Notes under the pieces: generated by a model
Seen by the model: the letters and a program-made list of their open reading frames with translations, nothing else
The model's database searches: none
What the model was told of the DNA's origin: nothing
Shown: positions 1-5,630 of the stretch, piece by piece
Numbering within the stretch: position 1 is the first letter of the stretch
Layout of the letters: the number at the start of each line of letters is the position of its first letter
Translations under genes and position numbers: made by a program
DNA from: Spirochaetaceae bacterium
Lineage (GTDB): Bacteria; Spirochaetota; Spirochaetia; SZUA-6; Fen-1364
Assembly: GCA_003170115.1 (NCBI GenBank)
Contig: PMZS01000032.1
Location: 1-6,578 of the forward strand
Direction of reading: 5' to 3'
DNA length: 6,578 bases

Positions 1-741
1 GAAGAGGCCGTCCCCGGATCCGCCCGCCGCATGGAACACGATCGCCGCGCCCTGCTTGTAGAAATTGGAGGAGATGTTGTACCCGTTGGTCGGGTCATTG
101 AACGCCGTGGGGTCCTTCCCGATGTACTGGTCCATGATCATGCCGTTCGCGCGGTAGGCCTTGCTCACGAACATCGCCCCCGCGTCGAAGCCGTTCTGGA
201 ACCGGTGGATCAGGGGGATGTCCATGCCGCCGAGGAACGCGATTGGCTTGCCCTTGGCCTTCAGGGCCGCGATTGCGCCGACGAGGAACGAGCCTTCGTT
301 CTCCTTGAAGCTGAGGCACGTGATGTTGCTGGAGTCCGTCAGGTCAGGGATGTAGCCGTCTATGAGGGCGAATTGCGTGTCGGGGAAATCCTTTGCCACT
401 TTGGCCAGCGCGTCCGAGAAGAGGAATCCGACGCCGTAGATGAGCTGGTAGCCGTCCTCGGCCAGGGCGCGCAGAAGGATCTCCCTGTCCTGTCCGCCCG
501 CCTTGGGCTCGAGATACTTGATCTGGATGTCGGACCCGAAGTTGACCTTGCTCGGGTCGTCCTGGATCCAGCCCTTATTCGATTTCGCAAGGGCCACCAG
601 GCCGTTGTACGCGGAATCGTTGAACGAGTTGTCGCCCCTGCCGGCGAGGTCGAACACCATGCCAATCTTGAAACTGGGTGCGGCGCTCACCGCGATGACG
701 CCGATGAGAAGCAGTACCACGAGTACAGCAATACGTTTCAT
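1..741 (-). CDS. BMP/PnrA-family ABC transporter substrate-binding protein (C-terminus cut by window edge)
   Basis: This is the first 247 codons of a periplasmic-binding-protein-type receptor of the BMP (basic membrane protein, PnrA/Med) family. Members capture purine nucleosides or related solutes and pass them to an ABC permease. Visible hallmarks are the N-terminal strand and ligand loop KIGMVFDLAGRGDNSFNDSA (residues 25-44), with the family's D-x-S-F-N core at 38-41; ENEGSFLVGAIAAL (147-160); and FLGGMDIPLIHRFQNGFDAG (169-188). Family members run to roughly 330-370 residues, so about a third is missing. Residues 1-21 form a signal peptide (KR, then a hydrophobic stretch ending VSA-AP) that looks like signal peptidase I type. 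There is no lipobox cysteine, although many family members are lipoproteins; the only cysteine seen is C142. The ATG at 739-741 is fixed by a near-perfect ribosome binding site five bases away. The gene lies 55 bases downstream of ligA and is probably co-transcribed with it. ATPase and permease genes may follow beyond the left edge. The family call is firm; the ligand is unknown. Confidence 0.92.
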   Translation of the reverse strand, partial: MKRIAVLVVLLLIGVIAVSAAPSFKIGMVFDLAGRGDNSFNDSAYNGLVALAKSNKGWIQDDPSKVNFGSDIQIKYLEPKAGGQDREILLRALAEDGYQLIYGVGFLFSDALAKVAKDFPDTQFALIDGYIPDLTDSSNITCLSFKENEGSFLVGAIAALKAKGKPIAFLGGMDIPLIHRFQNGFDAGAMFVSKAYRANGMIMDQYIGKDPTAFNDPTNGYNISSNFYKQGAAIVFHAAGGSGDGLF

Positions 742-744
742 GGA

Positions 745-753
745 CACCTCCTT
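745..753 (-). promoter_or_regulatory. Strong Shine-Dalgarno of the BMP gene
   Basis: The minus strand reads AAGGAGGTG, nearly the full anti-16S complement. The AGGAGG core ends five bases before the ATG at 741. It settles the start of the binding-protein gene and predicts much stronger initiation than for ligA just upstream, which suits an abundant transport receptor sharing a transcript with a low-copy enzyme. Confidence 0.85.
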
Positions 754-796
754 CACTTGAATGTCAACGTTACTCTACGGCCGCCGATTGGGGAAG

Positions 797-2848
797 TCAA
801 GACTTGGCGAGGAGCGCGAGAAACTCTCTTTCCGTCACAATCGTCGCACCGACTTTTTGCGCTTTCTCGAGCTTGCTGCCCGGGTTGGCTCCGACAAGGA
901 GGTGCGTGGTCTTCGATGTCACGGAAGCCCCCGCCCTGCCGCCCCGGCGCTGGACTTCTTCCATTGCTTTTTCGCGCGGGTTGAACTGCTCGAAGCTTCC
1001 CGTCACGCACCAGGTCTGCCCGGCGAATATCCGGGGAAGGTCGGCAGAGCCCGCGGGAGGCTCTCCTTCGCTGAGCTGAAGGCCGGCCTTTCGCAGCTTC
1101 TCGATCCTTCGCCGCATCCGCGGACGCGCCAGCTCCCGGATGAGGGTCTCCGCCGTCCTCTCGCCGATGCCATGGATCTCGAGGAGCGGGGCAGGGTCTC
1201 CTTTTCCCGCCACCTCGAGGAGCGAATCGATGTCGCGGTAGCCCGCTTCGATGAGGATCTCCGTCACTTTCTGGCCTATGTCGGGAATCCCGAGCGACGG
1301 GAATACGACGTGGAAAGGCTGGCTCCGGCTCTTTTCGATGCCCTCGCGGATCTGGGTCACTTTTTTCCCGCCGAAACCGGGAATCTCCAGGAGCTTCTCC
1401 GGATCGAAAGAGTAAAGGTCCTCCACGTCGCGGACCAGGCCGTTTTCCACCAGTACCTCGATCGTTTCGGGGCCGATTCCCTCGATGTCCATCTGGCCGC
1501 GGCCCACGAAGAAGCTCAACCGGCCTCGCACCTGGTCGGGGCAGGCTTCATTTGGGCAGAAGTGGTGCGCGCCCTGCTTCAGCAGCCTGGTCCCGCAGAC
1601 AGGGCAGGTAGCGGGGAGCTGCCAGGTGGCGGCGCCTGCCTCGTTTTTCTCCAATACTCTCTCCACCGCGGGGATCACGTCCCCCCGTCTCGACACGGCC
1701 ACCTTGTCCCCGATTGCGAGCTCGAGCATGTCGATGTATTCCTGGTTGTGGAGCGTGACGTTGGAGATCGTCGCCCCGGATATTCTGACCGGCTCCACTC
1801 GAGCGACGGGAGTCACACGCCCCGTGCGCCCGACCTGGGTCTCGATTGCCCTGACAGTCGTCGCACCTTCCGGAGATTCGAACTTGAAGGCGATCGCCCA
1901 TCGGGGGTGATGCCCCGTGTAGCCGAGGGACTCCCGCACCGAAAGCTCGTCCACCTTCACCACGATCCCGTCAATCTCGTAGTCGAGGTTCTTTCTCTCC
2001 CGCCGTTCGGACTCAATGAAATCGACGAGGTCTCCCAGAGATCCCGTCCGCCATCCGGGGTGGCGGTCCTTTACTTTCGTGCGGCTCGGGCCGTCGGAAA
2101 AGAAGCCGATCCGGGTGTTCATGCGGAAGCCGAGGTCCTCCAGCTCCTCCAGGGTCTCGTGGTGCGTCGCGGCGGCGTCCTTGAAGTAACCCTCGTAGAC
2201 GAAGATGGACAGGGGGATGCTGGCGACCTCGCTGCTCTTGACCCTCCGGAGGCTGCCGGAGGCGAGATTGCGCGGATTCGCGTAGGGCTCTTCCATCTTC
2301 GCGTTGATGGAGTCGAAAAGGCTTCGTGCAAGGAACACCTCTCCGCGCGCCGCCACGGTCACCGGCCGGGGAAGGCGCAGGGGAACGGCTCCGATCGTCT
2401 TCACGTTCGCGGTGACGTCATTTCCGACCAGGCCGTTTCCCCGCGTGACCGCGCGGGCGAGAAGCCCTTCCTCGTAGTACAGGACCATCGATGCACCGTC
2501 GATCTTTTCCTCGCAGACGAATGAAAGCTCGCGCCCCGCATTGCGGGCCGTTTTGGCGATCCACGAGGAGAGCTCTTCCGCGGTGTAGGACTTGTCGAGG
2601 CTCAGCACCGGGATTTCGTGGGCTGCCTCGGGAAGCTCCTGCGTGAGATCGGACCCGACGCGGCGTGTCGGTGAATCGGGCAGGGCGAGATCGGGATACC
2701 GTGCCTCGATCGCCGCAAGCTCGTCGAAGAGCCGGTCGTATTCCGCATCGGAGACGAGCGGCCTGCTCTCCACGAAGTACGCCCGCTGGCAGTCCCTGAG
2801 CTCCGTCGAAAGCTCCGCCGCCCGCTTCTGCGCTTCTTTCCGCGTCAT
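797..2848 (-). CDS. ligA: NAD+-dependent DNA ligase LigA
   Basis: This 683-residue enzyme seals 3'-OH/5'-phosphate nicks during replication and repair, using NAD+ as AMP donor. It is cytoplasmic and of full family length (about 670 residues). In order it shows domain Ia (about 1-70, with Y24 and SDAEYD at 33-38 for NMN/NAD+ binding); the adenylation domain with catalytic K115 in EEKIDGAS (113-120), RGNG (136-139), ARGEVF (167-172), NPRNLASGSLR (191-201), DGIVVKVD (293-300) and WAIAFKF (317-323); an OB-fold (about 325-405); a four-cysteine zinc finger (C415, C418, C431, C436); helix-hairpin-helix repeats (about 450-575, e.g. IEGIGPETI, IPGFGGKKV, IHGIGERTA); and a C-terminal BRCT domain (about 605-683). 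Most relatives have KLDGLA and RGDG where this one has KIDGAS and RGNG. The start lies 20 bases after the SPOR-gene stop, with only a weak GAAGAG-like ribosome site, so translational coupling is likely. The length before Y24 matches E. coli LigA, which supports this ATG. Confidence 0.98.
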   Translation of the reverse strand: MTRKEAQKRAAELSTELRDCQRAYFVESRPLVSDAEYDRLFDELAAIEARYPDLALPDSPTRRVGSDLTQELPEAAHEIPVLSLDKSYTAEELSSWIAKTARNAGRELSFVCEEKIDGASMVLYYEEGLLARAVTRGNGLVGNDVTANVKTIGAVPLRLPRPVTVAARGEVFLARSLFDSINAKMEEPYANPRNLASGSLRRVKSSEVASIPLSIFVYEGYFKDAAATHHETLEELEDLGFRMNTRIGFFSDGPSRTKVKDRHPGWRTGSLGDLVDFIESERRERKNLDYEIDGIVVKVDELSVRESLGYTGHHPRWAIAFKFESPEGATTVRAIETQVGRTGRVTPVARVEPVRISGATISNVTLHNQEYIDMLELAIGDKVAVSRRGDVIPAVERVLEKNEAGAATWQLPATCPVCGTRLLKQGAHHFCPNEACPDQVRGRLSFFVGRGQMDIEGIGPETIEVLVENGLVRDVEDLYSFDPEKLLEIPGFGGKKVTQIREGIEKSRSQPFHVVFPSLGIPDIGQKVTEILIEAGYRDIDSLLEVAGKGDPAPLLEIHGIGERTAETLIRELARPRMRRRIEKLRKAGLQLSEGEPPAGSADLPRIFAGQTWCVTGSFEQFNPREKAMEEVQRRGGRAGASVTSKTTHLLVGANPGSKLEKAQKVGATIVTEREFLALLAKS

Positions 2849-2868
2849 CGGGCGGGCTCTTCGCGGAG

Positions 2869-4419
2869 TTATTCCTGCTTCAGGAATGCGTCGGGGAAAC
2901 CCCGGTAACGGAACCAGGTGAGCAGGGTCCCGCTCTCGGCGCGATTGAGAGGCCCGATGACCACCTTGAACACGGAGGAGCCGGGGTTGGAGGGGCTCAG
3001 GACGAGCGCGGGGTACGTGGGAGCGAGCTTCGCCGCGAGATCGCGGGCCACCTTCTCGGTTCCGTACGCCGCAAGCTGCAGGAAATAGTTTCCCGTCGTG
3101 CCGGTCCTGGGCAGGGATGCGGCGGTCTGAACCGGGGCCGCGGCTGGCGGCTTCCCGGTTGTCGCGGTCGCGGTGCTTCTCGGGGAGGTCGCCGCGGCCG
3201 CGGCAGTGGTTTGCTGGACGGGCTGGGCAGGAGTAGGGGCGGGGGCTTCGGGCGGCACAAGTGCGAGCTTCGGCGCTCCTTGTCCGGCATGCGGAACCGC
3301 GGCGGGACCCGTCACCTCGGTCTGCACCGGCTCTTTCGTGACGGTTGGCTGCCCCTCGGGTGCCGGCTCGGGAGACGCCAGCGCGACCTGCGCCTGCGAG
3401 GCCGCGGGGCCAGGGACCGCCGATCCCGCGCCCACGATCTCCTCGGGCCGGGACTCCTCGGGAGCCACGACGTCCGCCAGCGCCATGTCTGACGCCGGTT
3501 GTGCCGCGGGACTCACGCCCGGCTCACCCGCAACCGAGGTGATCGTCGGTTCACCCTGCGGGGTCACCGCGGGGGTCGTTGCGGCGACGGCCTGTGGAGG
3601 GACCGTCGCGGGCTTCTGATAGACGAATTTCTCATCTTCCCGTGGAGGCTGGAAAACCTGCTTCTGCGGGGTGCGGGACTGCGCCGCGGAGAGGATCGCG
3701 GCGCTGTCCGCATCCGGACCTGCCGGAGTTTCCGGCGTGGCCGAAGCCGCGGTGGTCTGCGGGGCGGTTACCGGCTGCTCCTGCGCGGGTGATTCGGGGG
3801 TGGCGGCCGGCGTGGCCTCCGACGGCGTCTCCGTGGCCGGCGCCTCGGCCGCGGGAGTTTCCGTCGCAGGAGCTTCCGCGGGAGCTTCCGCAGGAGCTTC
3901 CATGGAAGGACTCTCCGTGGCCGGCGGCTCCGTTACGGAGCTTGCGGCGGCGGGGGATTCTCCCGCGGGAGTTGCGGTGGTGTCCGTCGGGGCAGAGGCG
4001 ATCTCGGTCCTGTCAGGCGCTCCATAGGCAGCGGCCGGATTGACATCGGGATCGGAAGAGGCGGTTTGATCGCCGGGTTGGGCGGACCCGCTGGAATCCG
4101 CCCGGGGCGGGACCGTGACCCGCACCCTTCCGAGGGTTCCCTGCGGCAGGTCGAGGGCTTCGGCGGTCTTCGGGGAGAGCAGGACAAGGATATCGGACTG
4201 GCCTTCGATGCGTCCGGTGATCGTTGCGGTCACGGTTTTTCCCGTATCCTGGTTCTGGATTGTGATCTGGGTCCCGGGCGGGAAGGAGTTCGAGGTGGCG
4301 AACAACCCGCTTTCGAAGCTGGCATCGCCCCTCTGCAGGGCCGCGTTCCCGTCCCAGAATCCTGCCGCCGCCGCGAGGAGGGGCACGAGGAGCAGTGACA
4401 GGACGATCCATCTCTTCAT
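2869..4419 (-). CDS. Exported protein with RlpA-like barrel, long PATE-rich linker and C-terminal SPOR domain
   Basis: A 516-residue exported protein. Residues 1-19 are a signal peptide (KRW, hydrophobic core, LAAAA) with no lipobox. Residues 31-104 follow the layout of the RlpA double-psi beta-barrel: GDASFESGLFATSNSFPPGT, then a QNQDTGKTVTATI strand pair and LLSPKTAEALDLPQG. The catalytic-region motifs of RlpA (AAH, NDRGPF, IDLS) are not conserved; the matching places read ATS, TGRIEG and LLS. Residues 105-435 are a low-complexity linker rich in Pro, Ala, Thr and Glu, including tandem EAPA units. Residues about 443-514 form a SPOR domain (NYFLQLAAYGTEKVARDLAA, then FKVVIGPLNRAESG), a fold that binds denuded septal peptidoglycan. 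The linker length suits spanning the periplasm or cell wall. A role in cell division or wall remodelling is inferred, and an RlpA-type lytic transglycosylase activity seems unlikely. The ATG at 4417-4419 has a good AAAGGAGGAG ribosome site. ligA follows after 20 bases, so the two genes form an operon. Confidence 0.9.
   Translation of the reverse strand: MKRWIVLSLLLVPLLAAAAGFWDGNAALQRGDASFESGLFATSNSFPPGTQITIQNQDTGKTVTATITGRIEGQSDILVLLSPKTAEALDLPQGTLGRVRVTVPPRADSSGSAQPGDQTASSDPDVNPAAAYGAPDRTEIASAPTDTTATPAGESPAAASSVTEPPATESPSMEAPAEAPAEAPATETPAAEAPATETPSEATPAATPESPAQEQPVTAPQTTAASATPETPAGPDADSAAILSAAQSRTPQKQVFQPPREDEKFVYQKPATVPPQAVAATTPAVTPQGEPTITSVAGEPGVSPAAQPASDMALADVVAPEESRPEEIVGAGSAVPGPAASQAQVALASPEPAPEGQPTVTKEPVQTEVTGPAAVPHAGQGAPKLALVPPEAPAPTPAQPVQQTTAAAAATSPRSTATATTGKPPAAAPVQTAASLPRTGTTGNYFLQLAAYGTEKVARDLAAKLAPTYPALVLSPSNPGSSVFKVVIGPLNRAESGTLLTWFRYRGFPDAFLKQE
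3866..3901. repeat. Three 12-bp tandem repeats in the linker of the SPOR protein
   Basis: Three consecutive units of GC(A/G)GGAGCTTCC on the plus strand differ at one position. They encode the EAPA-type units at about residues 174-185 of the minus-strand SPOR protein. A fourth, more diverged copy (GCGGGAGTTTCC, 3851-3862) lies next to them, and further ATETP/AEAP echoes reach about 3811. The unit is a multiple of three, so copy-number change would keep the reading frame. Confidence 0.85.
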
Positions 4420-4428
4420 ACGATGATA

Positions 4429-4438
4429 CTCCTCCTTT
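4429..4438 (-). promoter_or_regulatory. Shine-Dalgarno of the SPOR-domain gene
   Basis: The minus strand reads AAAGGAGGAG, with the purine run ending 9 bases before the ATG at 4419. This is a strong ribosome binding site that supports the chosen start over the out-of-frame ATG at 4441. The site falls in the loop of a short imperfect inverted repeat (4421-4427 with 4440-4446). Confidence 0.75.
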
Positions 4439-4475
4439 CATGATCGGACAGAATGGCGAGCCCCTTCACTCTACT

Positions 4476-4484
4476 ATCATACCA
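4476..4484 (-). promoter_or_regulatory. Candidate extended -10 promoter for the SPOR-ligA-BMP operon
   Basis: On the minus strand TGGTATGAT fits the extended -10 pattern TGnTATAAT, with five of six matches in the hexamer (4476-4481). It lies in a local AT-rich patch just after the stop of the small exported-protein gene, in otherwise GC-rich DNA. No convincing -35 box precedes it, as expected for extended -10 promoters. Transcription would start near 4469, giving a leader of about 50 bases. This is inference from motif and position only; the alternative is that the operon begins at the upstream small gene. Confidence 0.4.
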
Positions 4485-4489
4485 TCGTT

Positions 4490-4996
4490 TCAGCGCGCCG
4501 GCGACCGGTCCAGCGCTTTCTTCACCAGGGCGGCGACGTCCTTTCCGATCTCGTTTCCAAGGGCAGCCCGGCCCACTTCGCGCTCCCGGTCCTTGTTCGT
4601 GGCCTCCCTGGTGCCCTGTGCGACGATCCCGCTCGTGGAGGAGTCGATGAGGGCATACGAGGTCCGCGCCGAGATCCGTACCAGGTCCGTTCCCAGGGGA
4701 ATGTCCGCGTACTCGGTGGCGACCTCGAGCACGATCTCCGCGCCGGCGGAACGCGCCAGGCGCGCGAGCTCCGCGGGCCCGGGGACCGGCGCCGAGCCCG
4801 GGGCATCGAGGACGATGAACCCCGCGTCAAAGAGACTGCCGGAAATGCCCTCGCGCACCGCGAGGGGAGGGGGGAGGGGCTCGGCGTCCGCCCTCTCCCG
4901 CACGACAAGGAGAAGGGTCTGCGCGGTGGCGGGCAGGACCGACAGGAGGCAGGCGACGGTCAGGGCGGCTCGCACGATCAGTGATGGCGCTTTCAT
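4490..4996 (-). CDS. Small exported protein of unknown function
   Basis: This 168-residue protein is not recognised by name. Residues 1-25 are a signal peptide (basic MKAPSLIVR, hydrophobic core, cleavage probably after ATA before Q26), so the mature product of about 143 residues should be periplasmic and soluble; it has no lipobox and no second membrane segment. The mature part alternates strands and helices: LLLVVRERA, GISGSLFDAGFIVLDA (50-65), ELARLARSAGAEIVLEVA (76-93), VRISARTSYALIDSSTSGIV (106-125), then a charged helix to the end. The pattern of a GAEIVLEV strand followed by a strand ending in D-x-S-T-S/T-G recalls FlgT/CsgG/LPP20-type exported domains, but that is only a fold-level impression. 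The start has a weak AAAGG ribosome site. The SPOR gene begins 70 bases downstream on the same strand, so both may serve the envelope. It is divergent from the LoaP-type gene, with 58 bases between the starts. Confidence 0.8.
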   Translation of the reverse strand: MKAPSLIVRAALTVACLLSVLPATAQTLLLVVRERADAEPLPPPLAVREGISGSLFDAGFIVLDAPGSAPVPGPAELARLARSAGAEIVLEVATEYADIPLGTDLVRISARTSYALIDSSTSGIVAQGTREATNKDREREVGRAALGNEIGKDVAALVKKALDRSPAR

Positions 4997-5054
4997 ACAG
5001 CCTTTGTATCGGCATGATTGACTCTCCCTGGAGCGCCGGACATGATGCCGTACG
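4997..5054. promoter_or_regulatory. Divergent intergenic region between the envelope operon and the antiterminator gene
   Basis: These 58 bases separate two divergent start codons, so promoters in both directions should lie in or near them. On the plus strand TTGACT (5018-5023) and CATGAT (5041-5046) are 17 bases apart and form a plausible sigma-70-type pair. On the minus strand only a weak TACAAA-like -10 is seen near the gene start, with no matching -35. No clear operator palindrome was found. Confidence 0.5.
5018..5046 (+). promoter_or_regulatory. Candidate sigma-70 promoter of the LoaP-type gene
   Basis: The -35 TTGACT matches five of six consensus positions and the -10 CATGAT matches four of six, including the key A2 and T6, with the ideal 17-base spacer. 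The predicted transcription start is about 5053, only one or two bases before the ATG at 5055, so the message would be essentially leaderless. That fits the absence of any Shine-Dalgarno sequence before this gene. This is motif-based inference. Confidence 0.4.
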
Positions 5055-5591
5055 ATGCCTTTTTTCGCCCTTCAGGTCTGGACGGGAAACGAAGCGCGCT
5101 TCCTTACGCTGGCGCAGCGGCCGCTGTCGGGCACCGGTGTGCGTCTCCTTTGGCCGCGTCGAAGCCTCCGCATCCGCCGGGCGGGAGTGTGGAGGGATTC
5201 CGTCTCTCCCATCTTCCCAAGCTACGTGTTCCTCCAATCCGCCGGGGTCGATCCCGATCTCTACGGGGAGTTGAAGCGCACTCCCGGGTTCGTCCGGTTT
5301 CTTCCTTCAAACGAGGCCCTGGCCCCGCTCGAGCTCAAGGACCAGGCCCTCCTGTCCCATTTCCTCACCTTCGGCGAGGTCGTGGAGAAGTCCGCTGCCT
5401 ACTTCGACGAGAACCGGCGCATCCGGGTCATCTCCGGCCCCCTGAAAAACCTGGAAGGGATGATCGTGCGGGTCGACCGCCGCAAGGGGCGGGCGCGGGT
5501 CAGGCTGGAGATGTACGAGGATTCCTTCGAGGTCGATTTCGGCTTCGAAGCGCTGGACTCCGCGGCTCCTCCGCCGGGGAAAGAGTACTGA
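5055..5591 (+). CDS. loaP: LoaP-type NusG-family transcription antiterminator
   Basis: A 178-residue specialised NusG paralogue. Such proteins bind RNA polymerase through their NGN domain and carry it past terminators in long operons. Residues 3-105 are the NGN domain: FFALQVWTGNEARF at the start, PRRSLRIRRAGVWRDSVSPI before the hallmark FPSYVFLQ (54-61), then TPGFVRFLPSN (76-86). Residues 119-167 are a KOW domain (RIRVISGPLKNLEGMIVRVD, with a basic RRKGRARVR stretch). The combination of SGPLKNLEG with the DRRKGRA segment is closer to LoaP than to housekeeping NusG or RfaH. The product is cytoplasmic. An in-frame stop at 5043 leaves ATG 5055 as the first ordinary start; no ribosome site precedes it. 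The neighbour 30 bases downstream is a nucleotide-sugar dehydratase gene, so the target is probably the glycan operon that this gene heads. The subfamily assignment is likely; a different NusG-paralogue class (UpxY/TaA-like) is the alternative. Confidence 0.87.
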   Translation: MPFFALQVWTGNEARFLTLAQRPLSGTGVRLLWPRRSLRIRRAGVWRDSVSPIFPSYVFLQSAGVDPDLYGELKRTPGFVRFLPSNEALAPLELKDQALLSHFLTFGEVVEKSAAYFDENRRIRVISGPLKNLEGMIVRVDRRKGRARVRLEMYEDSFEVDFGFEALDSAAPPPGKEY

Positions 5592-5604
5592 AGCACCCGT
5601 TTCG

Positions 5605-5630
5605 GTCCGACATTCATTGTGATGCCGGAC
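5605..5630 (+). promoter_or_regulatory. Hairpin over the start codon of the dehydratase gene
   Basis: GTCCG (5605-5609) pairs perfectly with CGGAC (5626-5630). After one A-C mismatch, CAT (5611-5613) pairs with the ATG start codon (5622-5624), a T-G wobble follows, and six bases (CATTGT) remain as loop. The structure spans the 30-base junction between loaP and the dehydratase gene and would hide its start codon. It has no trailing T-run, so it is not an intrinsic terminator. It could be a translational switch or a recognition hairpin for the antiterminator, but a chance fold in GC-rich DNA is possible. Confidence 0.4.

Noticed and set aside
762..767. TTGACA on the minus strand, a perfect -35 hexamer just upstream of the BMP gene
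   Set aside because: With normal spacing the -10 would fall on the ribosome site and start codon, where the sequence (TCCATG region) has no resemblance to TATAAT. A promoter for the BMP gene from this box is therefore not supported.
31..984. A 317-codon open frame on the plus strand
   Set aside because: It runs antisense to the BMP receptor and the end of ligA, including the intergenic gap and the BMP ribosome site, and shows no family motif.
761..2524. A 587-codon open frame on the plus strand opposite ligA
   Set aside because: It is exactly antisense to a full-length, motif-complete ligA. Such long mirror frames are common in GC-rich genes, and its composition (Arg/Glu/Leu-rich, no recognisable motifs) is that of a shadow.
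4420..4488. Inverted repeat ACGATG (4420-4425) with CATCGT (4483-4488)
   Set aside because: Six bases with a span of nearly 70 is expected by chance, and if transcription starts near 4469 one arm would not be in the message.
5589..5624. Possibility that loaP and the dehydratase gene are one fused gene split by a point mutation, since they share a reading frame
   Set aside because: The KOW domain is complete before the stop, and the dehydratase begins with its own ATG directly before its first strand. NusG-CapD fusions are not a known architecture, and the frame match has a one in three chance.
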